Source: Aculops lycopersici (lineage: Eukaryota; Arthropoda; Arachnida; Trombidiformes; Eriophyidae). From it: a stretch of 64,000 nucleotides of DNA. The stretch covers positions 6,239,472 through 6,303,471 of the forward strand of contig WNKI01000001.1 of NCBI GenBank assembly GCA_015350385.1, written 5' to 3'. Both the position numbers and the translations under genes were made by a program. Below are positions 22,253 through 36,160 of the stretch, piece by piece (positions within the stretch are counted from its first letter, which is position 1; every line of letters starts with the position of its first letter). The notes under the pieces were generated by a model that made no database searches, had not been told where the DNA came from, and saw only the letters and a program-made list of their open reading frames with translations.

Positions 22253-23239
22253 ATGTCCTCAGCACAAGCAACCTCCTGGTCGCCCACTGCGGCCATTGAA
22301 AACTTTTTCAAGACAAATGGCGACAAGCGCGTAGCTGAGCTCCGCTTCATGGACAATCCCTGGGAAGTACTTTTAATATCAACATTTTATGTATATTTTT
22401 GTTATGACCTCGGCCCTCATAAGCTAATGAAAAATAGGAAACCATTTGATTTAGTGTGGACAGTGCGCGGTTTTAACACATTCATATTATTGCTCAACGT
22501 TTGGCTCTTGAAGAGGCACTTTTCGCTATTGAATTGGGGCTACGACAGTCTCGGCTGTTCGGTGAGTATAGTAGACTTTTTTAAGGAAGAAAAGGATGTT
22601 AATCATTCAACAGGTGACCTTGAAACAGATAGAGATGCTAACTCGTCCATCATTTTAAAACTCTTTTACAATCACAATCTCTTGTTACATCACAACCACA
22701 ACCACAACCGCTGACAACAATGATAACAATAGCCCGTCAGTGAGAATGATCACAGCCCCAAGGCATTGGAACATATAAACATTTGCCACATTTTCCTCTA
22801 CTCGCGAATTTTAGAATTAATTGACACATTATGGATTTGTTTGAGGAAAAAGAATCGTCAAATTACCTTCTTACACGTTTTCCATCACTCGTTTGTCCTA
22901 CTAATGACCTGGTTCTACGTCAAGTTAGCTCCAGGTGGATCAACCGCAATGTTTCCCATTGTCAATGGAATGGTTCACACAATTATGTATGCCTACTACA
23001 TCCTGTCCACTTTTGAATCGGTAAAACCGTATCTGTGGTGGAAGAAGTATGTCACAACTATTCAACTGATTCAATTTGTCATCTTGGGACTCCATTTTGC
23101 CGTTGCCGCGCTAACTCCAAATTGCGGCTACCCAAGGATACTATCCCTGACAGGTGTCGCTATTGCCGGCATGTTTTTTGCCCTCTTTGCTGCCTTCTAC
23201 AAGGAAAACTACAGGACACAACAAAAGATTAAATCGTAG
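22253..23239 (+). CDS. Very-long-chain fatty acid elongase (ELOVL family)
   Basis: I join two exons, 22253-22561 and 22763-23239, around a 201-nt GTGAGT...AAG intron in phase 0, giving 261 residues. Exon 2 has the elongase signature: the LRKKN motif, then the catalytic histidine box HVFHH, FKL-type APGG motif and the MYAYY segment, with about seven membrane helices in all. The protein ends in a Lys-containing tail (QKIKS) resembling ER retrieval signals. ELOVL enzymes catalyse the condensation of malonyl-CoA with long-chain acyl-CoA in the ER membrane. AATAAA at 23381-23386 is the likely poly(A) signal. The length is slightly below the usual 270-320. I cannot place it in a specific ELOVL subgroup. 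The 22763 acceptor is chosen because it keeps frame and restores the expected sequence before the helix containing ELIDT. Confidence 0.9.
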
Positions 23240-23624
23240 ATTAAGCGGACGAGTTACGCGATAGAGGCACCAGGCAAGGCACGAAAAACATACAGTCAAA
23301 AGCCGAATAATCGTATATTTATTGCAAGCGGCAATACGCTGGCTTGGCAGCGGGTACCAGGCTAGTAATTTGCAAATTTAAATAAACTTGTTGCCATACA
23401 CTCGTTGACTTTTAATTTATCTAATATGAGCATCCAGGCGCTGATTTTGAACTAGTCAAGTGGTGGAGTCTACGAGGTTTCTTGTAAACTATTGGTATCA
23501 AATCAACAACACAGGAGAAAAAGTCCTCGCTAGAACTGAGCCAGTTTCCCCCTCGAAACACTCGTGGACTAAAATCCTGATCAGCTTCTGCGACGGACCT
23601 AGGCGAGGATTCGCAAAATAAAGG
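23240..23624. other. Shared 3' region of ELOVL and trachealess
   Basis: The convergent 3' ends meet here. ELOVL has AATAAA at 23381-23386 (+); trachealess has AATAAA on the minus strand at 23323-23318. If both are used, the two transcripts overlap in antisense by roughly 60-110 nt. Confidence 0.45.
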
Positions 23625-26600
23625 TCAACGACTGTAGTAACCGTAGTAGTTGTAGTAGGCCGCCGCAGCCGCCTGTTGATGGTGGTGATTGGTGGCCGGG
23701 TTTGTCGCGGAAACCGGATACGCCTCTAGGTAATGGTGGTTGTGGTGGTGGTGCTGTTGGTTTGTCGTATGCTGCTGTTGGTGTTGCTGCTGCTGCTGCT
23801 CCGCCGTTTGGTGCAACGGGTGATTGTTGCCAGCAGAGTGGGCGTAACTTCCGGTTGCTGCTGTCAACTCAGAGGATAGCGAAGACGACGACGGCGGCGT
23901 CGAGAAACCGAAGGTTGACTTGTAGCCGTAGCTTTGGTGTTGGTTATTGTTGCTCGCGGAGAATCGGCTTCCGCTTGATCGACTGCCACTCAGACTCAAC
24001 TCGCTCGCGCTGCCACCTGTCGCCATTGGATAGAACTGCTGCGTTGAAGCTGTTGTGTTGTCGACGGCCGCATTTGTAGCGGCAATGGTGGCTGTGGCTG
24101 CGGCGGCGGCACCTAGCGCCGTCGAGCCAACGGAGCCAGTGGAGGACATTAAAGCTAGAGTGCTACCATAGGCGCCGTAGATGGAGGACTCGTAGCCTTG
24201 CAGGTGGTTGTGGTGTTGGAGGTGGCCAAGTTGTGGTTGCTGCTGTGGTTGTGGTTGTTGTTGCTGCTGCTGTGAGTATATCGGTTGCAGGTGCTTCAAA
24301 TGGCTCGACTTGGCCGCCACCGCCGACGACGAAGACAAACTGCCGCCATTTGGCCTGCCCATCCGGTTACCAGATTTGTGGTGATGATTGTTGCTGTAGC
24401 TCGATTTTGATTGATTCTCACCTGTGCTCTTCTGTTGCTGTTGATGATGGTGGTTATTATGGTGATGAATGCGATTGTGGCTCTGGCTCTGGAAGGTGGC
24501 TTGCCTGTGCGGTGACGAGGTGGCCGGCGGCTCCATGTAGTTTCCGTTGGATAAACTTGCTGTCGAGGAGTTTGATGACTTCAACGTAGTGAGACAAGGC
24601 GAGGAACTTGGAGCTGGCGAGCTGTAGCTTGGCAAACTGTTTGGAATGGATCCTGAAATTTGGGTGTAATTTGAAGAGGACGTCGTCGTCAGCGACGACA
24701 ACGAATGTTGAGCAACGGGATCTTGGCAAATGTCGAGGATTGTGTCGCGTTCAATCACATCGGTTATCATGTAATTCACAAATATAACACACTGATCCTG
24801 GTCCTGCCCATCGAAATTGCTACTCAAATGGCTGCTCACACTAGGGGACGAAATTTTACTTTGTTGCGGTAGTTGCTGTGGCTGCTGCGTTGCGTGTTGA
24901 GCATATTGCGAGTCCATTGGCATTTGGTTGTGATTGTTGTATGATTGGTGGTTCATTTGCGAGTACGATGTCATCGGTTGCATTGATACCGCCGACGTTG
25001 ACGAGCACGAGGATTGCGCGATTGGATCTGTCGCCTGAAGCATGGCCGTCGATTGAGACACTGGAACGGCCAGAGGATTGTTATTGCAAATCAGAGTGGC
25101 GCAAGTCTGCACCCAAATGTAGCCACCTGTTCGCGCAAGCAACCTGTAGTAGCCGGACATCATTTGTCCCTTGCGCAACAAGTCCCTGTGGCACATCTGA
25201 ACTTGGTGCACGTCGGCGGGATGCACCAACGAGTAGAGGCTCTTGCCGGCAATCATTTCAATTTGGTAGTCTAGTAGCTCCGTCACCTTTGGCTCGATAT
25301 GCGTGACTCTCAAATCTAAGCCCAAGCGAAAGACAAACGTATCCGACTCCAAGCGCAGCTCGTTGATTGAAGGCGGCGGAAGCGCTATGGCCACCGCAAC
25401 CATGCCGATGATCTTGGCTTTACCTGAGACCGTGCCAACGTTATTAGTTCCATCCCTTCCGCCCCCGCTTCCGGGTGTCAGGTTGTTGTTGCTATCACTG
25501 CTCTTCGTCTTACAGGTCGCTGCTACAGCTATCGTCTCTTGTTTCACTTGCGCTCCCTTGGGTCCTCGTCGCTTCGCTTGCTTGGCGCCTCCGCCTGCCG
25601 AAGACTGAGGAGCTCCAGCGCCACTGGCACCTGTGGACTGTTGCTGAATGCCTCTCGAGGCCAGCGGGTCGTCCAATGGATCCATCAGGTGGCCGTGATC
25701 ATTCGATTGGTAGGTGCGAAGGTGGGCCACAACATGAACCACACGGTAGCCGCTCGACTTGAAGTGCTGGCAACCTCGTTTGGTTAGCGTTGATTTCATT
25801 CTAATGCAAAACTGTCTAACCAACGGATCCTCTTCCGTTCCCTTGTGTCCAAATTGGTCGTCGTGCATTCTGGTTAACTTGCTTAAATTTGCATCGCTCT
25901 CCAACTCTCCTCGCTCCTTATCATGATCGATGCTGTCGCAACCACCTGTTAAACGAACCTTGGGCTCTTGCTTAATACTCTGCGTGCTCGTCGTGGTCAT
26001 TTGTCTCTTTACACTACTACCTCTGTAGGCGCCTCTCGCACTGGCGGCGCCCTTAAACTTCTTCTTCGCCTGACTCGAGTGGTTGCCATTGTTGTTGATG
26101 TGATCCTCAATCAATGTATCCTGACTAGCCGTTGAGTACTGCGATCTAACGGAATTCGGTGGCGCTGGACTGTCCGAGTTCAAATGTTGACTCGACTCTT
26201 GCGCTAGGGCTGTGGTGGTTGTGGTGGAGGTGGAGGTGAATGGACGGGAAGCTCCCATTTCCGCCTCATTACCTGGCGCTAAACTTGCATACGGAATACC
26301 CAGTTGCCTGGCCAACTCTTCGTGGTCTTGCTGATGGGTGTAATCAAATACAGAGGAACCAGTCATTTCCACTTGACTCAAGCCCAAATACATGGACACC
26401 GTCTCTGAAATATACAAAAACCTTCCATCTCGGCTAATGGCAAACGCAAAGCCATCAAGCGATTGAAGGATGTGAGTTCCCTGGTGAATGTCGAACAAAT
26501 TTGCACTCTTTGTCCTATCACCTCCCATCAAATGGGGAATCGAAGGTTGATGTTGCAGGGGAAGTGAGGAGTCGATGCTTGGTAGTGGTGGCTGTGGCGG

Positions 26601-26875
26601 GCCAATGGGAAAACTTGCATCCAATGTACTTGTGGGCCGAGAAAGGGGCGTTGGTGTTGGAGTGCTCGAGTTATGGTTATAGATGCCACTGGGTTCTGTA
26701 TAATTGTTACTACTATTGCTGATGTGCAATTGCGACGACGAATGGGCGCTATAGGGATTCACCGAAGCTAGAGTGGTAAAGTCGGGCGCCCAAGGTGGCT
26801 GGCCGTTGACTGAAAATTGGCGCAGTTTTAGGAAGCTGATGGTGAGCCGAATGATTGAGGCCTTATCAAGAAAGT
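23625..26875 (-). CDS. trh: Trachealess (trh) exon 4: PAS-A, PAS-B and transactivation region
   Basis: Last of four exons of a bHLH-PAS transcription factor of about 1706 residues; the full gene runs 41308 to 23625. This exon starts in bHLH helix 2 (the KASIIRLTIS segment), then has PAS-A with the trh/NPAS signature (DGFAFAISRDGRFLYISE, then LSQVEMTGSSVFDY), a long Ser/Lys-rich insert containing the conserved RMKSTLTKRG motif, PAS-B (from VFRLGLDLRVTHIEP to the VFVNYMITDVIE-like segment), and a long tail of Gln, His, Ser and Ala runs. Trh heterodimerises with the ARNT/Tango partner to specify tracheal and salivary gland fates in insects. The family call rests on the trh/NPAS1/3-specific bHLH and PAS-A residues, distinct from single-minded. 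Minus-strand AATAAA at 23323 is a likely 3' end. Confidence 0.93.
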
Positions 26876-26949
26876 CTGTTTATGTATTGGTTAGTTACGT
26901 CATCATCATCATAAAAATAAAAGAGAAATATTGATATAATATTACTTAC

Positions 26950-27074
26950 CCAGTTGTGACGTAATCGCCGCCGGAAGTGGCAGCAACTTGGCGAGCTCGT
27001 AGAATTCGTGGTTCTCTTTGCTGCGTCGCGATCTCGCCGCATCGCGACTCTTCTCTTTCCTCATCTCGAGGATT
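26950..27074 (-). CDS. trh: Trachealess (trh) exon 3: basic region and helix 1 of bHLH
   Basis: A 125-nt exon with a CCAG acceptor and a GTAAGT donor, phase 2 in and phase 1 out. It encodes [17 protein letters not shown] followed by [17 protein letters not shown] and AAITSQL, which is the DNA-binding basic region and helix 1 plus loop of the trachealess/NPAS1/NPAS3 subfamily. It is followed by a 74-nt intron (26876-26949) with a strong ACTAAC branch point. Joining to exon 4 at the only well-formed acceptor inserts three residues before the conserved DKASIIRL helix 2. Confidence 0.93.
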
Positions 27075-30000
27075 CTGGAGATGATTTGATTTTTGGTGTT
27101 TTGTTTGTAGTTTTGATGGAATATCAATAGTGAAAAAGGATTTCAGTTAGTTTGCTTCTTGTTTTCTCGGTTGTATTTTGTAGCTATGGTTTTTGTGCAT
27201 CAGTCATCTTTATTATTTTTCCTCATTACAGGAATCATCTCTTATAGTAAACTGATAATATAGCAGCAGCACCAGCAGCAGCAGAAACAACAACACAGAA
27301 TACCATAACACAAGGCACCTATAACAAGGAAACTGATTTATCCTGAGGAAAAGGAGGAGAAAAACACTCGACTTTCTGGCGCTCGGTTTACTATACGCGC
27401 AGCACACACGCATTCGCTCGCTCGCTGGTCGCTCATGTTGTTGTTGCTACCACTAACGCCGCCGCCCTCAAATGGCCGTTCAAATGTCAATAGGCTCGCG
27501 CCGCAGCGACCCTATGTGCCCCTCAACCTCCTTGCGCCACTCTATCGATGCGGCGGCGTTGGCCACTTGGAAAGCTCTGCTCTGCACTGCGCACCATAGA
27601 GAGACACGGACGATCGCGCTGCTGGCGCAAAATAATTCCAACAGCCAGCAATAATTCCAACACAGACAACAAACCCTATGCCGTTAGCTCCTCTCTCGCT
27701 GCTTGGTGTTTATCGCCCTGCCACTATTGGCCATAAGCCAACAAGCGGCTGATGGCAAACTTTGCCTCTCGTTGGTTGGCTCTCCATAGCTCGACTGGCA
27801 AACAGGCTGCTTGTTGGCTTGCCCGCCGATCGAATGCTGGCCAGCAGCTTGCCGTTTTCCAGTTGCAAGCAAAACTTGCTCTTTCGCGGCCTGCGAGCCG
27901 AAGGAAGAGTTTGGCGACTAAATGTGATTCATGCGACTTGCTGGCTGCCGTCGGGAAATAAGTGAATTGAATTGAACCCGCGAGCCAGCGAGTCTAGTCG
28001 ACTAGCCGGCCAGCGAGCCAGCCAGTGGAGAGAGATCATTTGAAGCGTTGGGTGGGCGCGAAACTCGCCGCTGCCCCTCGTGACGCAACAAACCAAATCC
28101 ACGTCATACGCTCTCGGTTGGCCAGCCAGTCGCTGGTTGCTCGTTGGAGACTCCGTCGGTCGGTTGGCTAGTTGGTCCGGCCGAGTTTAACGTGAGGCAA
28201 CGAGAAATTGGAAGAGAGCATGCAACGCAACCCATACGAGTAAAGTGACTGAGGAGGAGAGAAACTCGAGATACTAGCGCAGTGGCTGCCTCTGCGCGAG
28301 TATCTCGCCGGCCGCTCGGTACGTGATGAGAATTTTCAAACAATCAAGATGTTGGCCGGTCGCCTGGTGGCGCTCGAGTTGCGTAACCTGCGAGCCAACG
28401 TTAGCTCTGGTCTCTTTCTCGGTTAGTTTCTCTCGATGGTCGTCGTCGTTGCTTTAGCTCCGGTTCTGGTGGTGGTTTTTGTCGTTGCCTTTGGCGATAG
28501 CCGCGGCGGCGGCGACGACGACGACGACTGCGCACCAACTTTTTCATGGTACCCAACTGCACATCCGCATTGCAGTTAATGCAGTTGTTGTTGTTGTTGT
28601 TGGCGACTGAGAGCCAAAGCAAACTTGCCATCGCGCTTAGTGGACAAAATAAAAACATTCGCCATCTCGCCTCATGTTTGCCAAGGTGACGGCCAGAGAT
28701 TCTGCTCGCTGGTTTTGCTAATTGATGGTAGAGATTTTATTTGCCCTCCCCCTTCTCCTGCTCCCACTACTCAATGAAATGGAATCGATTGATGGTCGAT
28801 CTCGGGGACACTTGAGATTTTCGGCTAGCTATCTCCAGAGCCTCCGTTTAATTGTTTTACTTTGACTGGTCTGCCTATAGTCTCGGCATCCTCTCTATTT
28901 TTATTTGTGATCGCCTTTCAACCGACGAAACCTCGCAGCAATTTTGTCCCACTCTTGGGGAAACTATTGCTAATTTTGGGTTGAGATTTGTAGAATTTTG
29001 GCCAGAAATGCTGCGGAAAACTCCTCCATAATCTGGAGATGGCGCAAAGCTCGCGAGTCGCTATAGCCCCCCCCTCCGCGCATATAGTCCCAATCTAGAC
29101 GAACTCCAGAAGTCAGCGATGGGGCGCCACCTACTGGCTGTTTAGTAACATATTGTTTGAAGTAAAACCAAAAACTAGAGTTGTAATTGGAGTTGGAGTT
29201 GGCATCACAAAGCACAAATCATAGACTAACCACCGAGTGGAGTGGGCAATGCAACAATAAGTTATCAATGTGCAGCGAGGGAAATCAAATCATCAGATTC
29301 TTCCCATACGCCTCTCAACAAAAGCAACGGCAACATCATTAGCAAGTGTGACAAGCACCACCACCGAAGCAGCGGCCGCTAAGGTAAATTAGTGGTTGTC
29401 TCTTCGCTTTTATTTGCTAATGAGCGAAAAATTAAAGTAAATGTTGCGGTTAGTGAGCAACGAGAGTCGAGGTGACAAATTATTGTTTCGTTGCGACGCT
29501 CATCTCTCTTGCACAAAGCTCGGCGCGATTTCCTTAGGCATTAGTCAAGTTAAGAGGGCTCCTGAATCGGCGAGAGATGGGCGCGCAAGCGAACGTAATC
29601 ACCAGAAGCACAAACAAAAACTCCAACCTCTCGATCGACGACAACTCACTGACCGGAAGTCGCAAGTGACGCCGCCGCGCTTATGGTCAATATAAGTAGG
29701 CAACCGGAGAGTGGTGCGCCAGTGTTTGTGTGCTTAACGAACCTAGCGACGGAATCATTAGTCAAGTTTTCTCCTCAAGTTTTCTTGACTACTTTCACTC
29801 GGACAACCAGCAACCAAAGTTGCTGACCATTTGAAGTGGCGCGAAACAACTGTTTTGGTTTCACTTGCTGTGGGCGCGACACTTGAAACGGCGGCGGCGA
29901 CACTTCTAAATTAGGGAGAGAAATCGATGTTTGATTCGATTGTTGTGGACTTGAGGGGATTGTTGTTGCGTCATCGTTTCGTTGGGCCAAAAAGTAACAT

Positions 30001-33000
30001 TAGCGGCAGCAGCAAACTTGCAGAGGGGGAAAAGTAACATTTCCGGTTCGAGGCGGCAGACAAATTATGTAAATTGGACTAAAAAGAAGGACGATGATTG
30101 CGGGAAGCGAGAGAAGAGTAACAATCATCAATCGATCGTTCGGTCGACTGATTGGCAAGCTGAGCCAAGAGGAGGAGGAGGAGGAGGGGGCGAGTTTTTT
30201 GTTACCATTGCTGCCCTATACAATAGACGGAGAGGTTTCATTTTTACGCCCGCGAGGAAAAGGGGGAATTTACATTAACATCTACGCTGGCGTTCAGCAT
30301 CCAAAGGTTGTGTTTCGCTAAGCTAAACTCTTTTTGCATACACAAGACTGCAATAGTTTTGTTGGCCACATGATTGCCACGAAGCGCCAAACAAACAGTT
30401 GGCCTCGAAGAGCGCAAGTTTCTCCCCACTTCCGGGCCACAAAATTCAACAAATTGGCAGCAACGGGGCGAAGAAACAAACAGCACCAACAACAACATTG
30501 ACGGCGGCGGTTTGTTTCTGTTCGTCTGTCTCTCTGTTTTTCGATTTCTCTGTCCCTTTCACTTAAGCGCTCCGCTCTAATTCAATTGGATTTGCGAGTT
30601 GCTCACAGGAGCAGCTAAAAGGTTGTTACGTCATCTTAGTTCAATTCCTCACATCTCCAAAGTGAAGATGATTCTCGACTTTCTCTTGAACTTTTCACCG
30701 GAAGGAAAGCGCACACACGCAAAACTTTTGCTCATTTGCTCGCGAAAAAGAGAAAGGTCTCTACAGAGAGAGAGCGAGAGAAACTAGTAATGAAATTGAT
30801 TTTACGACCTGCCGGCTGATTAAAGAGACTGTTTCTCTTTTCCTCTCTCCCCTCCTCTCCTCTTCTCGCCCAAAGTTTGAGTCAAAGTTCAGCGCTCGCC
30901 TCTTTGATTAACTTCATCAAAAGACTCCTCGTCGAAGAACTGACGAGTCTCTTTTGGAACTCGACAGACATATTGACTCTCACGCTCCAAGACAAATTAT
31001 TACGTAACTCTTGAGAGCTACGAAGGGAGCGCCAAGATTAAGGGACGTGCCAGCCAACATTATGAGTGACTCATTCCAAGAATTCCATTCCAATTCATAA
31101 GAAATATAAGAATGATAAAAAAACCCCAAGAGTTAATCAACTCTTGGGGGAGGAAGCTCTCTCTTCAAGGCGCCAGTTCATCAACGACACCTCAAGTTGT
31201 GCTGTGTCCATTGATGAGAGAAAAGAAGGTATAGGTATTGCGACCTTAAAATTTGCCTGCTAATCTATCACGTCCACCGAGTGGGTATCCAGTTACAAGA
31301 TATCACCTTTGCTGTCACTCTGTCTCTCCCTCTTCCACGTGGCCGCAGTCTTTTCTGTGAAATGCAACCACAAAACTGACCAACTGGCTGAATGCAGCCG
31401 AGTAAACCAACTAAACAATGTTATGGTTGTCCGAGTTTTGTGCGTCGCAGTGTTTCCCATTTGCGAGACGAACGCATGCAATTTCCAAATGAAATCCACC
31501 TTTTCGCTTGATTGACTTTCAACTGCCAACTAGCCACACAACAAGGTTGCTGTCAATCTCGGCCTGTATGCGGTGTAATCCAGCAAACGGCTTCCAAAAT
31601 CAGGCGCAGGAATACAGACACTCGCTTAGCGAAGGAGTAAATATAAGCAGTAATCAGAGCAACTTTACGTTTGATTGCATATTACACTGCAGCGCATTAC
31701 CACTACTACTACTACTATTATTATTATTATTTACTGTAGAAACAACAACCCGTTGGAGTGTGTAATGCACTCTCGCTCCTTCTCGCTTTGAACTCGCCAA
31801 AACCGGAAACCGCAATGGTCAAGCGGAAGCGGGGAGCGCAAGTGTGTTGATTGTGTTGTTTCGCTGGCCAGTGAGTGAATGTGTTGACATTGTACATGCA
31901 ACGCGAGCGTTGATTGACTAACGGTCATTTTCAATGAGCTAATCAGTCGCTCCGACGGCAACAATCAACGAGTTGCGACTTGCAGGGCGAAATGTAAACG
32001 CGTAACGCGTGCGCGAGTGCGCGCAAATTGATCGAGAGCTCCCGTCGCGCGTTAGCTCGCTGTAGTCATTTGATTAACTGAACCATTGAAACACGATCCA
32101 CACAAATCAACTAACAACACCCGCGATCACACTGCTCACACTCCTGGTTAACTGGTGATCGTATGCACAAGCACACACATCAATCGACACACAATCAACT
32201 GTGACAATTGGAAACATTAACATTGTCATCGTAATCGCGCCTGGCAACAGTTGCGACTAGCGGAATCTAAACTTTCTCTCTCTCTATTGGTGCATCGAAA
32301 TTGAACTCTCTATTATGCTAAATAGGAGTAAATAATCGGCTAATATTCTCACCTCTCCTCTAACTAGCTCCATCGGGCGACAAGTTTGCCTGTTGTTTAG
32401 TTTATTCCTGAACGAAAGTAAACCAAACCTGAAATCGGCGAACAAAGCAACTTGCCGGTGTAATTAATATTATGTTGCCCATGAGCAAGCGAACAAGTAA
32501 ATTAAATGTAATCGACACTCCACCATACTATTTTCCCTTCTATTCAGGGGAGGTTTTTAGTTTCTTCCGCTATATTATAATGGCTCGCAAATAATAGAAA
32601 TAATATACTTGAGCGCTTCAGTTCACACGCCCCCACCTTTGATTTCGATGATCCGACTGATTTTCTACGATATTCAACGCGGAGCGTAAGAGAGGGAGCC
32701 GTAAATAACATTCAAATCTCTCTCTATGTCCAACTAAATTGCTAATGGCCGCCAACAAATCACATGGTTTCCAACAGAAACCGAGGGATTGAGTTTTGTC
32801 TTGATTTTGGAGGCCCGGTTTTGTTGGAAAATCGGCCAACAACTGGGTCTTATACGAATACGGTCTCATCTCATTGCCAGATTCCTTCCACTCTTTTGCT
32901 CTCGCCTCTCCGCCGTATACTTTTGCAGGCTTGCTCCTACGCTAATCCCCAAGCAAAACCAAAACTCTTAAGCTCTATCTGAAAGCGCGCGCCGATTCAA

Positions 33001-34048
33001 GTGCGTTGAGTTAGTTAGAGTCTGCTATCAGCTGATTGGACAGGCGGCAACCGCGAGAGCGGAAGTGGCTAACGAGGGGCCATAAAGCGAGGGGCCATTG
33101 TACGTTGCGCGTTGGCTTTCGAAGCTCGCAAGCTAGCGGTTAACTCTCGCGCAAACTCTCGCGATGGAGATGAACGAACGAACGAACGTTGAAACAAACA
33201 ACAAACGCCGCAGAGCGAATGAGTACAAAGTTTTTCGTTTAAACGACAATAATTTTACATACTCAAATGGATTATCTCCTTCCAGTCGCTAGGTCACAGT
33301 TGCCATTGCAATCTCATTGTCTCCCTCTCACACTGATAAAGTATCATGTTGCGCAATTTATTTATTTATGAGAAAGAGAATTTCCGCACTGCTGCTGCTG
33401 AGGCTGAGGCTGCCGCTGTTGCTCGACCGTAAACTAAACTACAGGCCAGTGGAAAGTGCGCAGTCAGTTCGGCCGGTTATCGTGGGTCTGTTACGTAAGG
33501 GAGCGACAACAATTGCTCGAGCCGCGTGGGCGGCCAAAAGTTGAGCAGCAAGTCGTTGCGCGACTAATACCGGGCGGCAACCACCGGGCGACGGTAAATC
33601 ATCGCCTCGCTGAGGTCAAATGGCCGCGCAATCGTCGTTTAACGCGCTCTGTTCTCACAGGAACACACGCGCACACTTTTATGGTTTTCGATGGTGATCA
33701 TCATTCCATTGCGCCTCGCTCCAGTTCTCAGGCCAATTAAAGTAATTGGCTTCATCTCATTGGCTCCAAACTCTTTTTTCTCCCTTCGCTATGGATGTCA
33801 GCAAGTCGAGCGAGTCAATCTTTATTTCTCGGCTATTGTTTTTGCAAGCCCCAAAAAACCACCTGTTTGAAGTTCGGGCCCAAGGCGAGTTGCGCAACCA
33901 GAAGTGAGGCAACCTCTTCAAGGGAATCAATTGAGACCTCAACCAGTGAGTTGATTTACGACTTTTGAGTCGTTGGCTTCCAAACTGCAGACAACTCGAG
34001 GGCCATTACACGTGTTTTTTATTTCTTTTAAAATTTAATTTAATGGCG

Positions 34049-34077
<29 letters not shown>
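34049..34077. repeat. (TC)n microsatellite
   Basis: An uninterrupted run of about 14 TC units lies in trachealess intron 2. Confidence 0.9.
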
Positions 34078-34081
<4 letters not shown>

Positions 34082-36133
34082 CCATCTGGGCGAAAAATCA
34101 AAAATGATTCCTTGCTACACTATTACTGTTACTCGAAGCCAAGTTGAAGCAAGCGAAATGAGAAACAAGCGATACAAATTGGCAATTTATCTCGGTTTGC
34201 TGTTACACTGGTCAAGGTGGCAAATCATCGGTGCGGTTTCCTCGGGATTCTTCCAAACTCCATCGCGCTTTAGTCTCGCGCTTACGTAACGAGCCCACGA
34301 GCAAGTGAACGCAAAGGGGGCGACATTTTGAGTTTCTGTTGCAATAATAAAAAAAGGAGCTCCATTGGGGAAGTAAGCGAGCAGCAAATTGACGCGCGAC
34401 TACATAACGAAACATAAGCGGAAGTTGCGTCAATTTGAGAAACAAGTGTTATGCTCATACAGACGGAATAATATTATTACCCTCCATTATCATAGTCTTG
34501 GTTTTGGGCGCTGCCTCAACACTGTGCAGCGCCACGATGATGAGCAGACGCTTTTGATTTGGAAGATTTTTGATTTCTATTTGGCAACAAGAGGATTTTT
34601 GTCTTGCTTGTGGTGCCTCCTGTCTTTGTTGTCTTCTCGCTTCCTTCACAAACGTCAAATTGGACGACAACAGAGGAACAGCGGCGAGAGTGGAGATAAA
34701 AAGCTGCGACAAGTGCAACCAATGGGCGCCAATTTTCACCAAACCTAACCGCAAAACCTCAACGACTTGGCATTATTTTCCACTCTCTGGCCAGTCGCTT
34801 TTAGTCGGTTGGTTCAATCATTCAGTGAGTCAGTCACAGTGAAGCCTGAAATGGGACTGAAACTGCAACCACCATAGAGACGGACGAGATAATGGAAACA
34901 ATTTCGAAAATTAGCCGCCTCCCTTTGGACTCAAGTTGTGTGTTCCATGGAAATACACATACACAAACCAAGAGTCGTGTTGTTTTGCCTACACTAAGCG
35001 CATCCTCTCGTTATGGACTCGACCACCACCACGATGATGATGATGATCATGATCGCGCCTCCAAAACCAACGACTTGCGTCACCATCGTCGCCGCCACTG
35101 TTGCCGTTGCAGCTTTAGGGGAACTTTCAGTGAGTCGGCGGCCAGCCGAGAGAAAAGTAAAGTGGCGCGATAAATCAGCTCGGCGTGTCTCATTAGGCTC
35201 GCTGCTTTGTGTGTATGTGTATGTGTTGGGTTACGTTACGTTGCGTTGCGTTGCAACCAACTTCACGCTTCAAAAAGGCGAAAATACCCCAAATCCCTCG
35301 CTAGTTCAGCCTCCTCTGTGTCCATTTCTGCCCTTACTTTTCTCCTCTGGTCCTCTGAGAAGATCAAATGTCGTCGTTCAACTCCACTGTCCTTCTCCAA
35401 CTCTCGCCAAATTCAACGCTCCGTCGCTAGGTACCTGCGCATCGAATTTCGCCCCATTGGGCGGCACAACGAGTATCCAAATGCAAGCCATTCGCTAGGA
35501 CAAGCTAATCTAATTAATGCCAATTGAACTATATTGTCACTCACTAGACAATTTGATTGCTCACAAGCGAGAGTAACTCAATCAGCTCAAATCTTAGGTC
35601 GCCGCGTGGTCTTCTTATTCGCAACAGTCAACTAAGCGACGACTTAATTTAGAAAGGAAAGATAATTGTACGTGAGCAGTAATAGGATACAACTGTAACT
35701 TCTCATTATCTCCCCCCCCCCTTCGTCTAGATCTCAATCGAAGAGGAGCAAGTAAAACACTCAACTTCCGGTAGAGCGAGGCAATCGATCGCTTCGCTCT
35801 CCCTCTCTGTCTCGCTTCCGTTTGCCTGGCACTAGATTAACTGCTAATGCAATTAGTAGCCAATCGTCGACTAAAGAGAGTTTTTGCTGTCCTTTCTCTC
35901 CCTCTTTGTTGTTTTCAGCCAATGTTAAGCCGAGTGGCGACACAGGCGAAACGAAAAGAGCAAGCCACCGACGTGTTAATGTCGGCGGCCAGTGTTAGCA
36001 AATTGCCCGCCAGCGACGGCCACCAATTGTGCGCCGCCAGCACCAAGACATGGAATCGAAGACGAGCTCATAGTGCTATAATACCAAAGAGGCAATAAAA
36101 ACACATTACATATATTTGTAGTAGCACCAAATA

Positions 36134-36160
36134 CAACAACAACAACAACAACAACAACAA
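36134..36160. repeat. (CAA)n microsatellite
   Basis: Nine consecutive CAA units lie in trachealess intron 2. Confidence 0.9.
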
